DNA from: Halichondria panicea
Lineage: Eukaryota > Porifera > Demospongiae > Suberitida > Halichondriidae
Assembly: GCF_963675165.1 (NCBI RefSeq)
Contig: NC_087391.1
Span: forward strand, 4,204,646-4,268,645
Direction of reading: 5' to 3'
DNA length: 64,000 nucleotides
Below the pieces are notes generated by a model. It was not told the origin of the DNA. It made no database searches and saw only the letters and a program-made list of their open reading frames with translations. Numbering within the stretch: position 1 is the stretch's first letter; each line of letters begins with the position of its first letter. This document shows, one piece after another, positions 35,792 to 46,530 of the stretch. The position numbers and the translations under genes are program-made.

Positions 35792-37748
35792 ATTCTTCAT
35801 GGATCTCCTGGAGTGAAGCCATCTGAAATTGCCATTGACTTCATTCACTCTTGCCACGCTAAATTTCCAGCTGGCATTTTCTGGATCAGCTGTCGCACAC
35901 CAGACATCATTGATGCCAGTCTGAAAAGCATTGAGAAAGTGAGTGAATCGACAATCACTGTGTTTACCACACCCAATTTCAAGCTTTAAAGCCATTGTGT
36001 GAAGTAATGGTATAAAAAGAAAGAAGTGGGGGTGGCTTAATTGACAAGTTGTGACAGACAAAGACAAGCATCGCTAATATGATGCGGCTGAATAGGATAA
36101 AATGCATAATCGTAATAGGATAACAGAGACAGATTGCTTATATAAACTTAAGTTCGTATACAGTTCGCGATACATCTGTTAAGGACATACGTTGATAAGT
36201 ACAGGGAATTTGAAGATCGAAGTGACTTATGAAGTGTTCGTGAAGTGACGTGTTTTAATATATAATTATTTTGATAGATGAAGTTGGTAGGTCTAGGTTA
36301 ATATGTTTTGTCAAGCGCAGAGATTCCAAAGCCTTACTACGTGACTGAAATATAAGTGACAGGTGGCATTGTAGGCAGGATTAAATGTTTAGGGGGGAGG
36401 GCTTTACGCGCGGTAGCCGCCGCAAATTTGCCCGCTTTGTTGATTTCACCGTTATATCATAGTATTACAGTCTATAGATACGTAGAGTCTACTTTCTACT
36501 TAATGGTTACAGGTTGCATGCACGTATATATAGTTGGGTTAATAAATGTATTGCATGCAGACAATTGACAAGCCTCTGAACAAGCTGCGACTTAGTGACA
36601 CACAGCAAGCATTGGTGGTCCTGGACAATGCAATCGAACTGCCAAGCTCGGGAAAACTGATCAGCTTCCTAAAGCACACGAACGTTCACATCATTATTCT
36701 GTCAAAGTCAGCAGATCCCCTCGACTCTTTCGTAAAAGAAGTTGATAAAGCCTTGATCAGAGGTTGCAGTATACACGAAGTGAAAACACTCTCAACAATT
36801 GACTCCACCCAGCGAATCGTGTACGAAATCTCCAAGCAGTACTATCTAAAAGCAAATAACAATGATCAAGCAATCTTTGAGAAATTGGCTGAGTTTACAT
36901 CTGGCTCACCCCTAATTGTTGACATAGCCGCACAAGTTCTGCTCAAGTTTGTGCAAGAGAATTCTGACGAACCTTCTGAAGGTCTAAACCAATTTGCTGA
37001 TTCCATTCAGCTTTCAAAATCTCGGAAAGTTGTCCATAAATCTCCTTCATTGGCAAGTTCTCTTCAAGGAGTCGAGGATACATGTTTTCAAGTGAGGGAA
37101 ATTTCAGACGCACTCACACGCCTTGTTCCAAACGTCGCCAGTGTGTCGCCGAATCACACAGATGTGTGGGAGTCAGAGAGTGAGTACGACTCTTGGGACT
37201 CGATCGGAGCCTTGATCCAACGTTGCGTATCCACTCCAGGAGAAATGTTGCTGCTTCAAGCCCTGTCCATTTTTGGTTGTATACCAATTCCAATTCCTTT
37301 GGTCACTACCATGTCCTCCCTGATAGCTCAGTCATCAGGTCACTCACACTTGGCTGGCATCTTGCACGAGCGACTAATGGAGGCAAAGTTGATATTAAGG
37401 TATCCCCAGCCAGTTGTTCTTCATTCTACTTACACTAAAGGTGACAAAGCCAGTGAAGAGCCACTCTTCTTGTACCTTCCTCAGCACTTGGCTAGTCAGC
37501 TGTGGCTATGTAATGACATCGATCAAGTAATGGCTGTAACAGTTGCATACAAAGCATTGCAAAAAGTTATCGACGAAAATTCACCAAAAAGTCCAGAGCT
37601 CTTACATTTTTATCTCGGACTCATCCCACCACTTGAGGAAAAAACTGCACTACTAGCTATTGAAAAGAAGCATTGCTATGAGGCAGTGTACGAGTTATAC
37701 CTGCAGCTGTCACATCAACTCAGCTCCAATAATCACACCCACACCTGA
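35792..37748 (+). CDS. Main gene, exons 5-6: C-terminal NB-ARC-like module with lost Walker A
   Basis: Exon 5 is 35792-35938 and exon 6 is 36561-37748 (TGA stop), both phase 0 with exon 4. Exon 5 encodes ILHGSPGVKPSEIAIDF; in NB-ARC proteins this position normally reads G-x-x-G-x-G-K-S/T, so Gly and the catalytic Lys have become Lys-Pro. Exon 6 keeps a Walker B-like ALVVLDN, IIILSKS and GSPLIVDIA, then a winged-helix-like part (MLLLQALSIFGCIPIPIPLV). Placed after CHAT, it gives an unusual order in which the NTPase is C-terminal to the protease. The paralogue at 204-2133 shows the same substitution, so the loss predates the duplication. The gene boundary with exon 4 is supported by phase and by retention of both introns in the duplicate. 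Confidence 0.75.
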
Positions 37749-38614
37749 TTCTTCGTTTAAAAGTAAGACTGTAACAACATTGCCGTATACTTTATAATAA
37801 GCAAAAGTGGATACTCCGCAGAAGATCCTCTAATATTTAGCCCGTTATTTAAAGGCTCAGTATAGTACTGTTACTTGTACTCCAATTGAATAATCAGTAT
37901 AATTATGTGTTTTACATCAAGGTTTTTTTTTTTTTACAGGTCAGTTCTAGTTTACACTTGTTTTTTTGGACCAAGTACACACCCCTAAAGTCACCAAGCT
38001 AACTTATAATTATAGCATTAATCAGTCACATTGTTACACTGTACTCTGTACTTTTCCCTAGCTGTCATACAGATAGATATCTCTAGTCCATAATTGCCTC
38101 ATGCAGTGGCTATTTAATGCCTTTCATGTACTGAAGTGATTCTATTGACTGATACTCAGTTTCACTTTTGAATTCATGTGTGTGCCTCTCTTTGTATTTT
38201 GTTTCTATTATTTACTATTGTAAGTTGCCTATTATTTTGTGTTTCAATGTTTAGCTGCCTATTAGTGTTTCAATGTTTAGCTGCCTATTAGTGTTTCAAT
38301 ATGTTTAGCTGCCTTTGTACTCGCCTAAAGTATTATATAGCTACGTACATCATAATGGTTTGTTTCTATTTTGTATATACCGATATTCACTTTGTATGTA
38401 TTTGTTTTGATGTTTAGTAATAATTATACTTCACCATGCATGTGTTGTCGATGACAACTGTTTATGTACCCTAATGGGACAGTGGAGATGTTGTGTCAGT
38501 GACGTGGGGGTACTCAACCAATGTTATCGCAAGTTAAGAATGAATGGTGCATACACAATGTAAGTATTTTTCACATAATTTATAGAACAGTTGTCTATTA
38601 AATGCAGTTGTCTA
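37749..38614. other. 3' flank of the main gene and spacer, no gene seen
   Basis: 37749 to about 38480 aligns with the flank of the first copy (2134-2690 plus 3296-3360), giving the right limit of the visible duplication near TGTTGTCGATGACA. It includes a short triplicated TTAGCTGCCTATTAGTGTTTC-type repeat at 38250-38310. Confidence 0.5.
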
Positions 38615-40971
38615 TTAAATGGGTTTTTTGTGACAAAAAAACTGTTTTTGATTTTCCAAAGCTTCTTCCTTGTTCAGTTTTCTTGGATATTCACCAAACT
38701 CCCGCTGGAATGTTTTCTTCTTAATTGCCTTCAGGAAAGCTCCAACTGTATGGAGGTAATAGGTGAGTCAAATTAGAATAACTGAGCACACCAACATCAA
38801 TAAGGTACAAGCATGAGTAACAGATCTGTTTACCTTCCCCCCATCATCATCTATATACCTAAGGTGAGTGCTGGTTAATATCTGTGTATGCCAGACATGC
38901 ACTAAAGGGTCACTATGAATACGGAATGCCATAATTTTCGAGGGTATAATTGTTCACGAATTGTGAATTTCGTGTATAATTATTTTCGAGGATAATTTAG
39001 CGGACTTGTATTATTTTTGCGGTTGAAATGTTCGTGGCTTGGTTGAATTTGCGAACATTACCTGATGCTGAGCTCTAGAGAAATGAATGCGTTAATATCG
39101 TTGAACGTTTCTTTGAGGGTATATGCCCCTACAAACAGTGAAGTTTAGACTGCATCTGGACCCTGTTCTGTACTGTCAAGGAGCCCATGTCAGAGACTCT
39201 AAAATCTTTATCTAAATTGTCAGTTTTTAGGCCTTGAAAAACAGGCTGTCTCCCAACTGAGTCTACGAAATTAATTGCGCTAGCTTAATTGGCGGCTCAC
39301 TTTTCTCCAATGTGTTGCCAGCTGTAGCATCCCATGTTGACACTTCAACTGAGTCTATTAGGTAGACGGGAAACAGAAACCTCACTCCTAACGTCCTCTA
39401 CATGAAAATTAACAATTGTTTGTAGGTATCTTGACTGAGTGAACGCTGCATGGAAGACAATGGCTATATACCGTGCATACTCATTGCATACCTCTGTATG
39501 TGGTACTCCATCAAAGATGTCCTCCATTGGCAGTGTGAGTGTGCTGGTGCAGAGAAGAGTGTCGGTGGAGCATATGGAGGCAATATCTGTAGGACGAGCA
39601 GGTCATACTAATAGAAATGGTTGGTTGAGCATTGTTTTTGTGCACTATTGACAATGTTGTAGGGAATAAGGGCAAATACGGTTTTCAGTATAGTAGAAAG
39701 TATAAGGGGAAAGACCGTGGTGCTAATGCTTTGGTGGAGGTGTCAAAGCTAAAGCTATACAGTACTAGCTATTCTATATACACACATTATATCATGATGA
39801 ACATTTTTTGCATGCAGAGGCATAATCCACTGAGAAACTCAAAGAGTGGGTAATGATCGACCATGATTGTTGTTAAAAACGATATGCCAAAGGTCTCGGT
39901 CTAAAATGATGGCTGCATCAACAGAGCCTTGCAGCTCTCGTCTCACTCTTGCAGCTACCAATAGCTAGCGTTCTAGTGCAGAGCTAAGTAGAGTAGCAAC
40001 ACTCTGTGGACAAGTTATTCTACGCACTCTTCTGAAAAGGCTGCAATGGCATTCCAAGTAAGCAAAACTAGGCATAACTTGAGAACGAAGCATTATTTTG
40101 CAAATCCAAGAAAACATGACTAGAAGCCTATAGAAACTCTTACTTGCACTTTATTGATCCTTGAGCAGCTGTAGCAGTCTACACACACACAACACACTAC
40201 CGTATACCTTGCTTGCACATGCGCACCGAGGCATAATGTTATGGAGACAATAATTATACCTCTAAATATAGAGTTCTTGATTGAGATGTTTTCATTGACT
40301 GCCTCTAATACAATGTCAGCATCAGCCACCGCTGAAGAGAGGAGACCATCAGCTATTACTTCTCCCTGTGAGGAGAGTAACATATCCCAACAAACCAGTG
40401 GAGTACTCTTACAAAATATGATATAAAATGCATGTTATACAGAGTAACTCAATCCCCATAATATATTCAATAATGTCTCCCTAAAAGCATTAATTTTGGT
40501 GATGACTTGCATAAATCTAGTAGAAACATCTCCATAGCCTACAACTATATACACTTTACTGCGGGTAATAAACAAACTTCAACATGCAAGCATGTTCCAG
40601 AGTACCGTATAACGCCAAATTTTAGAGGACCTAATATTTCGCCGATTAATGGATAGCTCCTTACAGCACCGAAAGTATGCAATGATTTGAGGCAATAATT
40701 TTCGAGGTTCAGATCAAACTGCGAAAGGTTGGCACTATACGTCATAGTAGATCTACCCAGATACTCATCAGACACACCCACCCACCTTGATGTTGAGGTG
40801 TGTGGGCAGCAGGTTGTTGTCTCGGAGCTCCTGGAAATGAGCTTCAATAATGGAGTGGATTGTTTGAATGGTGAGTGGATTGTGGTCGTAGATGTGCACA
40901 GTGCAGCCTTGCAGAGCCAGCTCTCCTGTATTGAGTACGAGAGCATTGTGCATTGTGAACTGATTGTCCAT
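38615..40971 (-). CDS. 3-hydroxyacyl-CoA dehydrogenase-like protein, 5 exons, N-terminus missing
   Basis: Minus-strand exons 40786-40971, 40260-40365, 39492-39586, 39301-39397 and 38615-38745 have GT-AG borders and fitting phases. They sum to 615 bases, 204 residues ending in TAA. The protein resembles the NAD-binding half of the 3-hydroxyacyl-CoA dehydrogenase/lambda-crystallin family: GCTVHIYDHNP for the beta-alpha-beta turn, then VADADIVLEAVNENISIKN, STDTLLCTSTLTLP, and GVRFLFPVYLIDSVEVST in the place of HFFNPV. The usual GxGxxG start is absent; an acceptor at ACTCAATACAG inside exon 1 hints at an upstream exon, but the element at 41233 lies there. The substrate is unknown. The intron 39587-40259 contains a MITE. 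Possibly a truncated gene. Confidence 0.6.
39800..40236. mobile_element. MITE of the GCCTCGGTGCGCATGC family, copy 1 (in an intron)
   Basis: The right end GCTTGCACATGCGCACCGAGGC matches the other copies. Shared internal blocks include GAGTGGGTAATGATCGACC, GCCTTGCAGCTCTC, TAGCTAGCGTTCTAG and TTTTGCAAATCC. It lies in intron 2 of the dehydrogenase-like gene. The left limit is approximate. Confidence 0.65.
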
Positions 40972-41232
40972 GGTTACAAAACACTACGTTAATATGTGTA
41001 CAAACTTTTTTTTTTCAATTGATAGCTAGCTCTACTTCAATTGTGAACAGTACCACCTTCAATTCTAAATAAAAGGCAAGAAAATTAATTAACACAGTGT
41101 TCTGTTACACCATGCTGACGAGTCCAATAAGACAGAAACAATCACAATTTTTGTTGTATACCTGCAATTCTTATTCCAGGAGCCCGCCTCCTATAACAGC
41201 CACTCTACGGTGAATCCAGTGGTCTGTATCTA

Positions 41233-42888
41233 TGAGAGGTGAATAGTGCCAAAAGAAAACGAATTTGCTGTGTTAGGAGGCGGCGGTGTTTACTTGGTGG
41301 CGGCGGCTTAACCTCGAGGGTGGCGGCAGGTGTCAGTTGTTGGTGGCGGCGAGTGTCAGTTGGTGACGGCAATGTGGTTGGTGGCGGCGGCTTAGCCTCG
41401 AAAATGTAAAGGCCAGCCGTGAAGTTAGAACCACTTGACCTTAGCTAATAGAGAAACAGAGGGTTGCTCCTGTGCTAGCTAGCCTCGAGACCATGAGCAG
41501 CCTGATATCAGGTCAGGGCTAGAGCAACTGTGGTCTTGACCACTCCACAATCCCTCCCAAACACTAAAAACAAGCTTGAGAAGTAGTCTGCCAATAATAA
41601 TAGTTAATTAAAGGTCAAGTGGTCCAACATTATCTTATTCACATCCACACATTAATATATTCGAGGCTAAGCCGCCTCCACCAAGTAAACACCCGACATA
41701 ACCTCGAGGTTAAGCCGCCGCCGCCACCGTAGATAGAGTCTCTACACTGTACTCTCATATGGAACGCCGTTTGCGACAAAATTCAGGCAGAATGTGATAG
41801 GCGTGTGCATCCAATATAAAATCGATTTTTGAAGATCGATTTTTAATAATCGATTTTTTACAGTTGATTTTCGATTTACACGTGAACGATCTTTGACAAT
41901 CGATCTGATAATCGATTTTTGAAATTCGATTTTTGATAATGGATTTTTGATAATCGATTAGATTTTTGATAATCTATTTTTGATAATCGATTTTTGATAA
42001 TCGATTTTAGAACTGCTCTGAAGGTGGGCTGGGGGGGCCCCTGTCTAAAGCTGTATCACGTGATACTATCCATTGAAGAAGCCACTATTCATGACTTCTA
42101 TTCTATCTGGAATCACCAAACTCTTTCTCAGCTCTTTCTCTAAGCACACACAAGATGGCCAAATAAAACAGTGCTGGCGAGAAAGCATACAAAAATGGGT
42201 GCATGAAGAAACTAAATAAGATAGCACCAACTGAGCAGTTCTAAAATTAATGATTTTTACTGTGACTTATGGCCCTCCTTTTTAATGGTTCCAAAAAACA
42301 ATAATGTTTCGCTTTTGCGTTATAGTCTATCATGTGAGATAGCTAACCAAGCCAAGCTTTGATTCCAGGCCGCGGAGAAGGAGTTTGTGCATGTTCTGAG
42401 TTTCAAGGGCGGCCTAACTGTAGCCTTGAATCCATTTTAATCGGCCTGGATTCGAGGCTAGTATATCAATCAATTGCAATCGAGTTTTAAAAATCGATTA
42501 TCAAAAATCGAATTTCAAAAATCGATTATCAGATCGATTGTCAAAGATCGTTCACGTGTAAATCGAAAATCAACTGTAAAAAATCGATTATTAAAAATCG
42601 ATCTTCAAAAATCGATTTTATATTGGATGCACACGCCTATCAGATTCTGCCTGAATTTTGTCGCAAACGGCGTTCCATACTCTCATGCCGCCACCAAAAA
42701 ACACCAGCCGCCACCATAGATAGAAGAAGGAAACAGCCTCCGCCACATTCGAGGTTAAGCCGCCACCTTCGAAGTTAAGCCGCCGCCAGCAAGTAAACAC
42801 CCGCCGCCACCTTCGAGGTTATGCCGCCGCCACCAAACAAACACCCCCCTCCTAAAAACATCCTCCTTTTGGCACTACTCACCCCTCA
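41233..42888. mobile_element. GGCGGC-rich nonautonomous element with nested foldback
   Basis: The ends TGAGAGGTGAATAGTGCC and GGCACTACTCACCCCTCA pair imperfectly. The outer parts are rich in GGTGGCGGC and AACCTCGAGG units (41270-41400, 41690-41730, 42690-42840) in opposite directions. Its centre holds a hAT-like foldback (41759-42678). No transposase is visible. The apparent target duplication is unclear. Confidence 0.6.
41759..42678. mobile_element. hAT-like foldback of ATCGATTTTTGA repeats with 8-bp target duplication
   Basis: Ends ATGGAACGCCGTTTGCGAC and its complement; ACTCTCAT is duplicated at 41751-41758 and 42679-42686. The arms (about 250 bases) consist of degenerate ATCGATTTTTGATA units: direct repeats in one arm and their complements in the other. 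The centre contains CAGGCCG-type Mutator-like end fragments (42355-42460). An 8-bp duplication fits the hAT superfamily; the arm repeats could be transposase-binding iterons (inference). Confidence 0.75.
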
Positions 42889-43270
42889 TATGTATCGGCC
42901 ATTCTTCTCTATATAGCTTTTGCACAGTCATGGCCGGTGTCATAAAATTTTGGGCCCCCCCGGGCCTAGAATTTTAAAATTTTGGGACCCCCGGGCCTAG
43001 AATGTTAACAGTTTAGGCCCCCCAGGGGGTCCAAAATGTTAACATTCTAGGCCCCCCTCTTTTCTGCAGGAACAAAAAGCGCTTACGGACTTACTATAAC
43101 TTCTAGCTATTAGCTGACTTATCTATGCATGATACTAATGGACAAAGCAAAGGGAGTGCTATGACACTATGACTTCTAGCTATTAGTTATCTGTGAACCC
43201 TCACCTCAGATCCTGTCAGAGAGTGTATAAAAGTAGCAAATATGTTAGCAGGCATGTTACTAAATCTACC

Positions 43271-44873
43271 ATGGAATCCAAAAGTGATGAAGGAAGATTT
43301 ACCTTTGAAGTTATTCATGCTTTCATAAGCAGGAACGAGTACCCTTCATCCTTTAGTAAAGAAGACAAGCGTTCCCTGAGGCGGAGAGTTAAATGCTTTG
43401 ATGCAGTGGATGTTGGATCTACCCGTAAGAGACAGTTGCCATAAATTACCTAGATATTGTACATAATTGTAGTTATCGCTATATATTTGTGTCTACATAC
43501 TGTTACATGCAGTATTACATTTTCAAAAAAGGTGATGAGAAGAGGCTTGTTGTGGAAGACAAGGAGCAGAGGAAAAGGATTATAGGAGCAATCCATGATC
43601 CAAGTCATATGGGAGTCAACAGAACATTGGACATGATCACAGCCAAGTATTATTGGCCTGGTCAAACGAATGAAGTCAAAGAATATGTAAGTGAAGCCGG
43701 ACTTTACTATATATTATTGCTTTTAGTGTATTTGCATGATCTACTTATTTCTTATAGGTGAAAACATGTACCAAGTGCCAGTGTACCAATCCTAGACTAC
43801 TAAAACCAGCATCGACTCTCCACCCAATACCAGTGACACCAAAGGTTTGGCATACAGTTGGGATGGATTTGATTGGCCCTCTGACAGAGACACCCAGGGG
43901 CAACAAGTATGTCATAACGCTCATGCACCGACTATTTCAGCAAGTGGGCGGAAGCAGCCCCAATTGCACTACCAGACAAGACAGCACATGGAGTAGCTAA
44001 ATTCCTTTACTCTGTAAGTGCACTATAGCAATAATTATTATGCACATCATTTACAGCAAATCAATCTCTCTTAATAGGTTATGTGCAGAATGGGCTGTGC
44101 AGAAGTCATCATCACTGACCAGGGTCGGGAATTCGTCAACTCACTCTCAGCCCAGTTGTACCAGAAAACCAACACCCAGCATAGAATCACTAGCGCTTAC
44201 CACCCTCAGACAAATGGATTAACTGAGCGGTTTAACCAGACTCTTTCTAGGTGTTTGGCTAAAACTGTGAATGACAACCAAGATAACTGGGACGAGAAGA
44301 TCAACACGATTCTCATGGGGTATAGGGCATCGCGTCAGGCATCGATTAAGCATTCTCCTTACTTCATGCTCTTCCAAGCTGAGATGCGTTTGCCGATTGA
44401 TAGTGAGCTACTGCCCGGTCAGCCTGAAGAAAGAACCCCAGAAGAAGTTATTGAGCATCTTTTGAAGAGCCGTGAAGAAGTGTTCACAACAGCTGAAGCC
44501 AACATCAAGTCAGCACAAGGCAAACAAAAAGAAACGTATGACAGAAAACACCAGCAAGTCAGCACACTTAGCGTAGGTATGAAAGTTTTGCTGGAGAATA
44601 CTGCTCAAAAGCAGAGGAAGGGAGGAAAACTGGACTCAAGATGGCTAGGTCCATATTTCATCAACCGAGATTTAGGTAAGTTATTATTATTTAGTGATAA
44701 TAGTTATATCTATACAGCCTGTATGTTATACAGCTAAAATGAATTCACATGCACTATAATTATATATAATTATATATATATTATATGTATATATAGGTAA
44801 GGGCTTATATGAGCTAAAAAACCTTTCTGGTCAAATACTCAAGAAGAAGGCGAATGTCTGTCGGCTGAAGTTT
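43271..44873 (+). pseudogene. Ginger1 integrase-like transposase, two frameshifts
   Basis: It starts at MESKSDEGRFTFEVIHAF (43271). An exon from about 43511 gives YYIFKKGDEKRLVVEDKEQR and the HDPSHMGVNRTLD part of the zinc finger; the next exon (from about 43759) gives VKTCTKCQC. The core has VGMDLIGPL (first Asp), then a one-base slip near 43925, after which TDYFSKWAEAAPI follows in another frame. The next exon (from about 44079) carries IITDQGREF (second Asp) and TSAYHPQTNGLTERFNQTL (Glu). The GPY/F motif is WLGPYFINRDLG at 44642-44677, continued after an intron by KGLYELKNLSG. A second slip at the T-rich AAGTTTTTT (44870) separates this from the Pro-rich part. All catalytic residues remain. 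Confidence 0.8.
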
Positions 44874-44874
44874 T

Positions 44875-45215
44875 TTAATTGAAAGGAGCTTGTCTAGAGA
44901 CAATAAACAGCCACCAGAAGGCGATCGGCCACCAGAGAGAGACGACCAACAGCCACCAGAGAGAGACGACCAACAGCCACCAGAGAGAGACGACCAACAG
45001 CCACCAGAGAGAGACGACCCACAGCCACCAGAGAGAGACGACCCACAGCCACCAAAGGGAGACGACCCACAGCCACCAAAGGGAGACGACCCACAGCCAC
45101 CAGAGAGAGACGACCAACAGCCACCAAAGAAAGACGACCCAAAGAAAGAGGACCCACAGCCACCAAAGAGAGACCCTAAGTCAAACAAATGTAAGACTAA
45201 GGATGTTTTCAAGAA
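44875..45215 (+). CDS. Pro-rich linker of tandem QPPERDD repeats in Ginger1
   Basis: About ten units of a 24-base repeat (CAGCCACCAGAGAGAGACGA type) encode Gln-Pro-Pro-Glu-Arg-Asp-Asp with Lys-Gly or Lys-Lys variants. The plus-strand frame runs from SLSRDNKQPPEGDRPPERDD to KCKTKDVFKK and a GTGAGT donor at about 45216. It links integrase and protease. Minus-strand open frames across this stretch are shadows of the repeat. The unit multiple of three keeps the frame despite expansion. Confidence 0.7.
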
Positions 45216-45292
45216 GGTGAGTGTTGTGTCTCAATCAATTATCTTTTGTCTGTTACTGTACCTTTACTGTACTATTCTTACCTTATCATAGA

Positions 45293-46106
45293 CCGAAGTA
45301 CAGTGGGTCAATGAGCTCTCTCTCACGGCACATGACAGAGAGATACTACTCGCCCCAACAGGCATGCTGTCTGACAAGCATGTGGATGCTGCAATGATGC
45401 TTTTAAGTGGCCAATTCTCCAAAACATCTGGGTTGCAATCGTCACTTAAAGTGCAGTTTCGTCTTGGTTTTCGCCCAATTGATTTGGACAAGCGCACGAG
45501 GGTTCAAGGTGAGTTAAGTAAACTGTCTCAAGATTATGAAACAATTCAGGAGTGCAGATACTGTTTGTGCCAGAACGTCATCACTGGATCCTGACAAGTT
45601 GTATTGAAGGCAGTGTCTATGTGTATGACAGCCTGCAGACAGGCACTGAGGAATTTCCTAGATCTGTAGAAAATCAACTACTACAGCTCTACCATCCCAC
45701 ACTTAGTCCACCACAACGTCAAGAAATTGGTTTACTGGCAGAGTGTTCGCCTGTCCAACAACAACAAGAGTCATATGACTGTGGCTTATTTGCTATTGCA
45801 TGGGCATACCACCTCTTAGTTGGAGACTCTTTGAACACGCTGACACTGGACCAGCAAAAACTCAGACGGCATTTGGTAAGGTGCTTTGAAAAGAAGAAAC
45901 TATCAAGGTTCCCAAAATCAAGGCAAGAGACCCCTCGAAGTGAGATAGTGTGGGTATCTGTAGTAGCTTCGTGCTACCAGTGCATAAGGCCTGACTCGTG
46001 GAACGACATGGTGCAGTGTGATGGCTGCGACAGGTGGTACCACATGAAGTGTGCGCGTATAAAGAAAGCTCCATTCAGTGACTGGCACTGTAAAGACTGC
46101 AAATAG
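45293..46106 (+). CDS. Ginger1 Ulp1-type protease and PHD finger
   Basis: Exon 1 is about 45293-45511 (TEVQWVNELSLTAHDREILL to KRTRVQ, donor GTGAGT). Exon 2 runs from the acceptor near 45549 to the TAG at 46106. The C48/Ulp1 triad is visible: His in VPERHHWIL, Asp in VYVYDSLQTG, the oxyanion Gln run QQQQESYDCG and Cys in YDCGLFAIAWAY. The PHD finger (45977-46104) has CYQCIRPDSWNDMVQCDGCD, WYHMKC and WHCKDC in Cys4-His-Cys3 order. This half is undamaged. It may process the transposase or a SUMO-like conjugate; the PHD finger could direct insertion to marked chromatin (inference). Confidence 0.85.
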
Positions 46107-46530
46107 ACTGCAAATAGACTGCAAATAGATAGCTAGTTTTTCTGTTGTTGTACTTGTTCAATTTTTGAGATGCATCATAATAACCGCTGAGATACTTTTA
46201 ATAGGGGGGCCTAAACTTTTAAGAGGGGGCCTAAAATTTTAAAATTCTAGGTCCGGGGGGGGGGGCCCAATCTCATGGGGGGCCCAAAATTTTATGACAC
46301 CGGCCATCTCCTCAGCCTAACGTACCTCCCTAAAAATCAATCTAGCCACGCCCCTAGTAGAGTCAATTGGAAAGAGGACCTGTTTGGAGTGATCTGATGG
46401 CTCATAATAATAAAGTAAGTCAGTATGATAGTAGATCTAATGCCTGAGGCCTTTGTTCTGAGCATGCCCATAGCTAGCTGGCTAGTATTCATTTCTAAGT
46501 TACCAACCAAAAGTTCTGCTCTTTGCTATC

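Larger units (their letters stand above)
42938..46299 (+). mobile_element. Ginger1 DNA transposon with perfect CCGG target duplication
   Basis: The left end TGTCATAAAATTTTGGGCCC and right end GGGCCCAAAATTTTATGACA are perfect inverted repeats. CCGG flanks both (42934-42937 and 46300-46303), the known Ginger1 target. It encodes on the plus strand an H2C2 zinc finger and integrase core with GPY/F motif, a Gln-Pro-Pro-Glu-Arg-Asp repeat, an Ulp1 protease and a PHD finger. At least two one-base frameshifts disturb the integrase part. Confidence 0.9.

Noticed and set aside
44814-45212. Minus-strand Gly/Ser/Trp-rich open frames over the 24-base repeat
   Set aside because: They are shadows of the plus-strand QPPERDD repeat; all frames stay open because the unit is a multiple of three.
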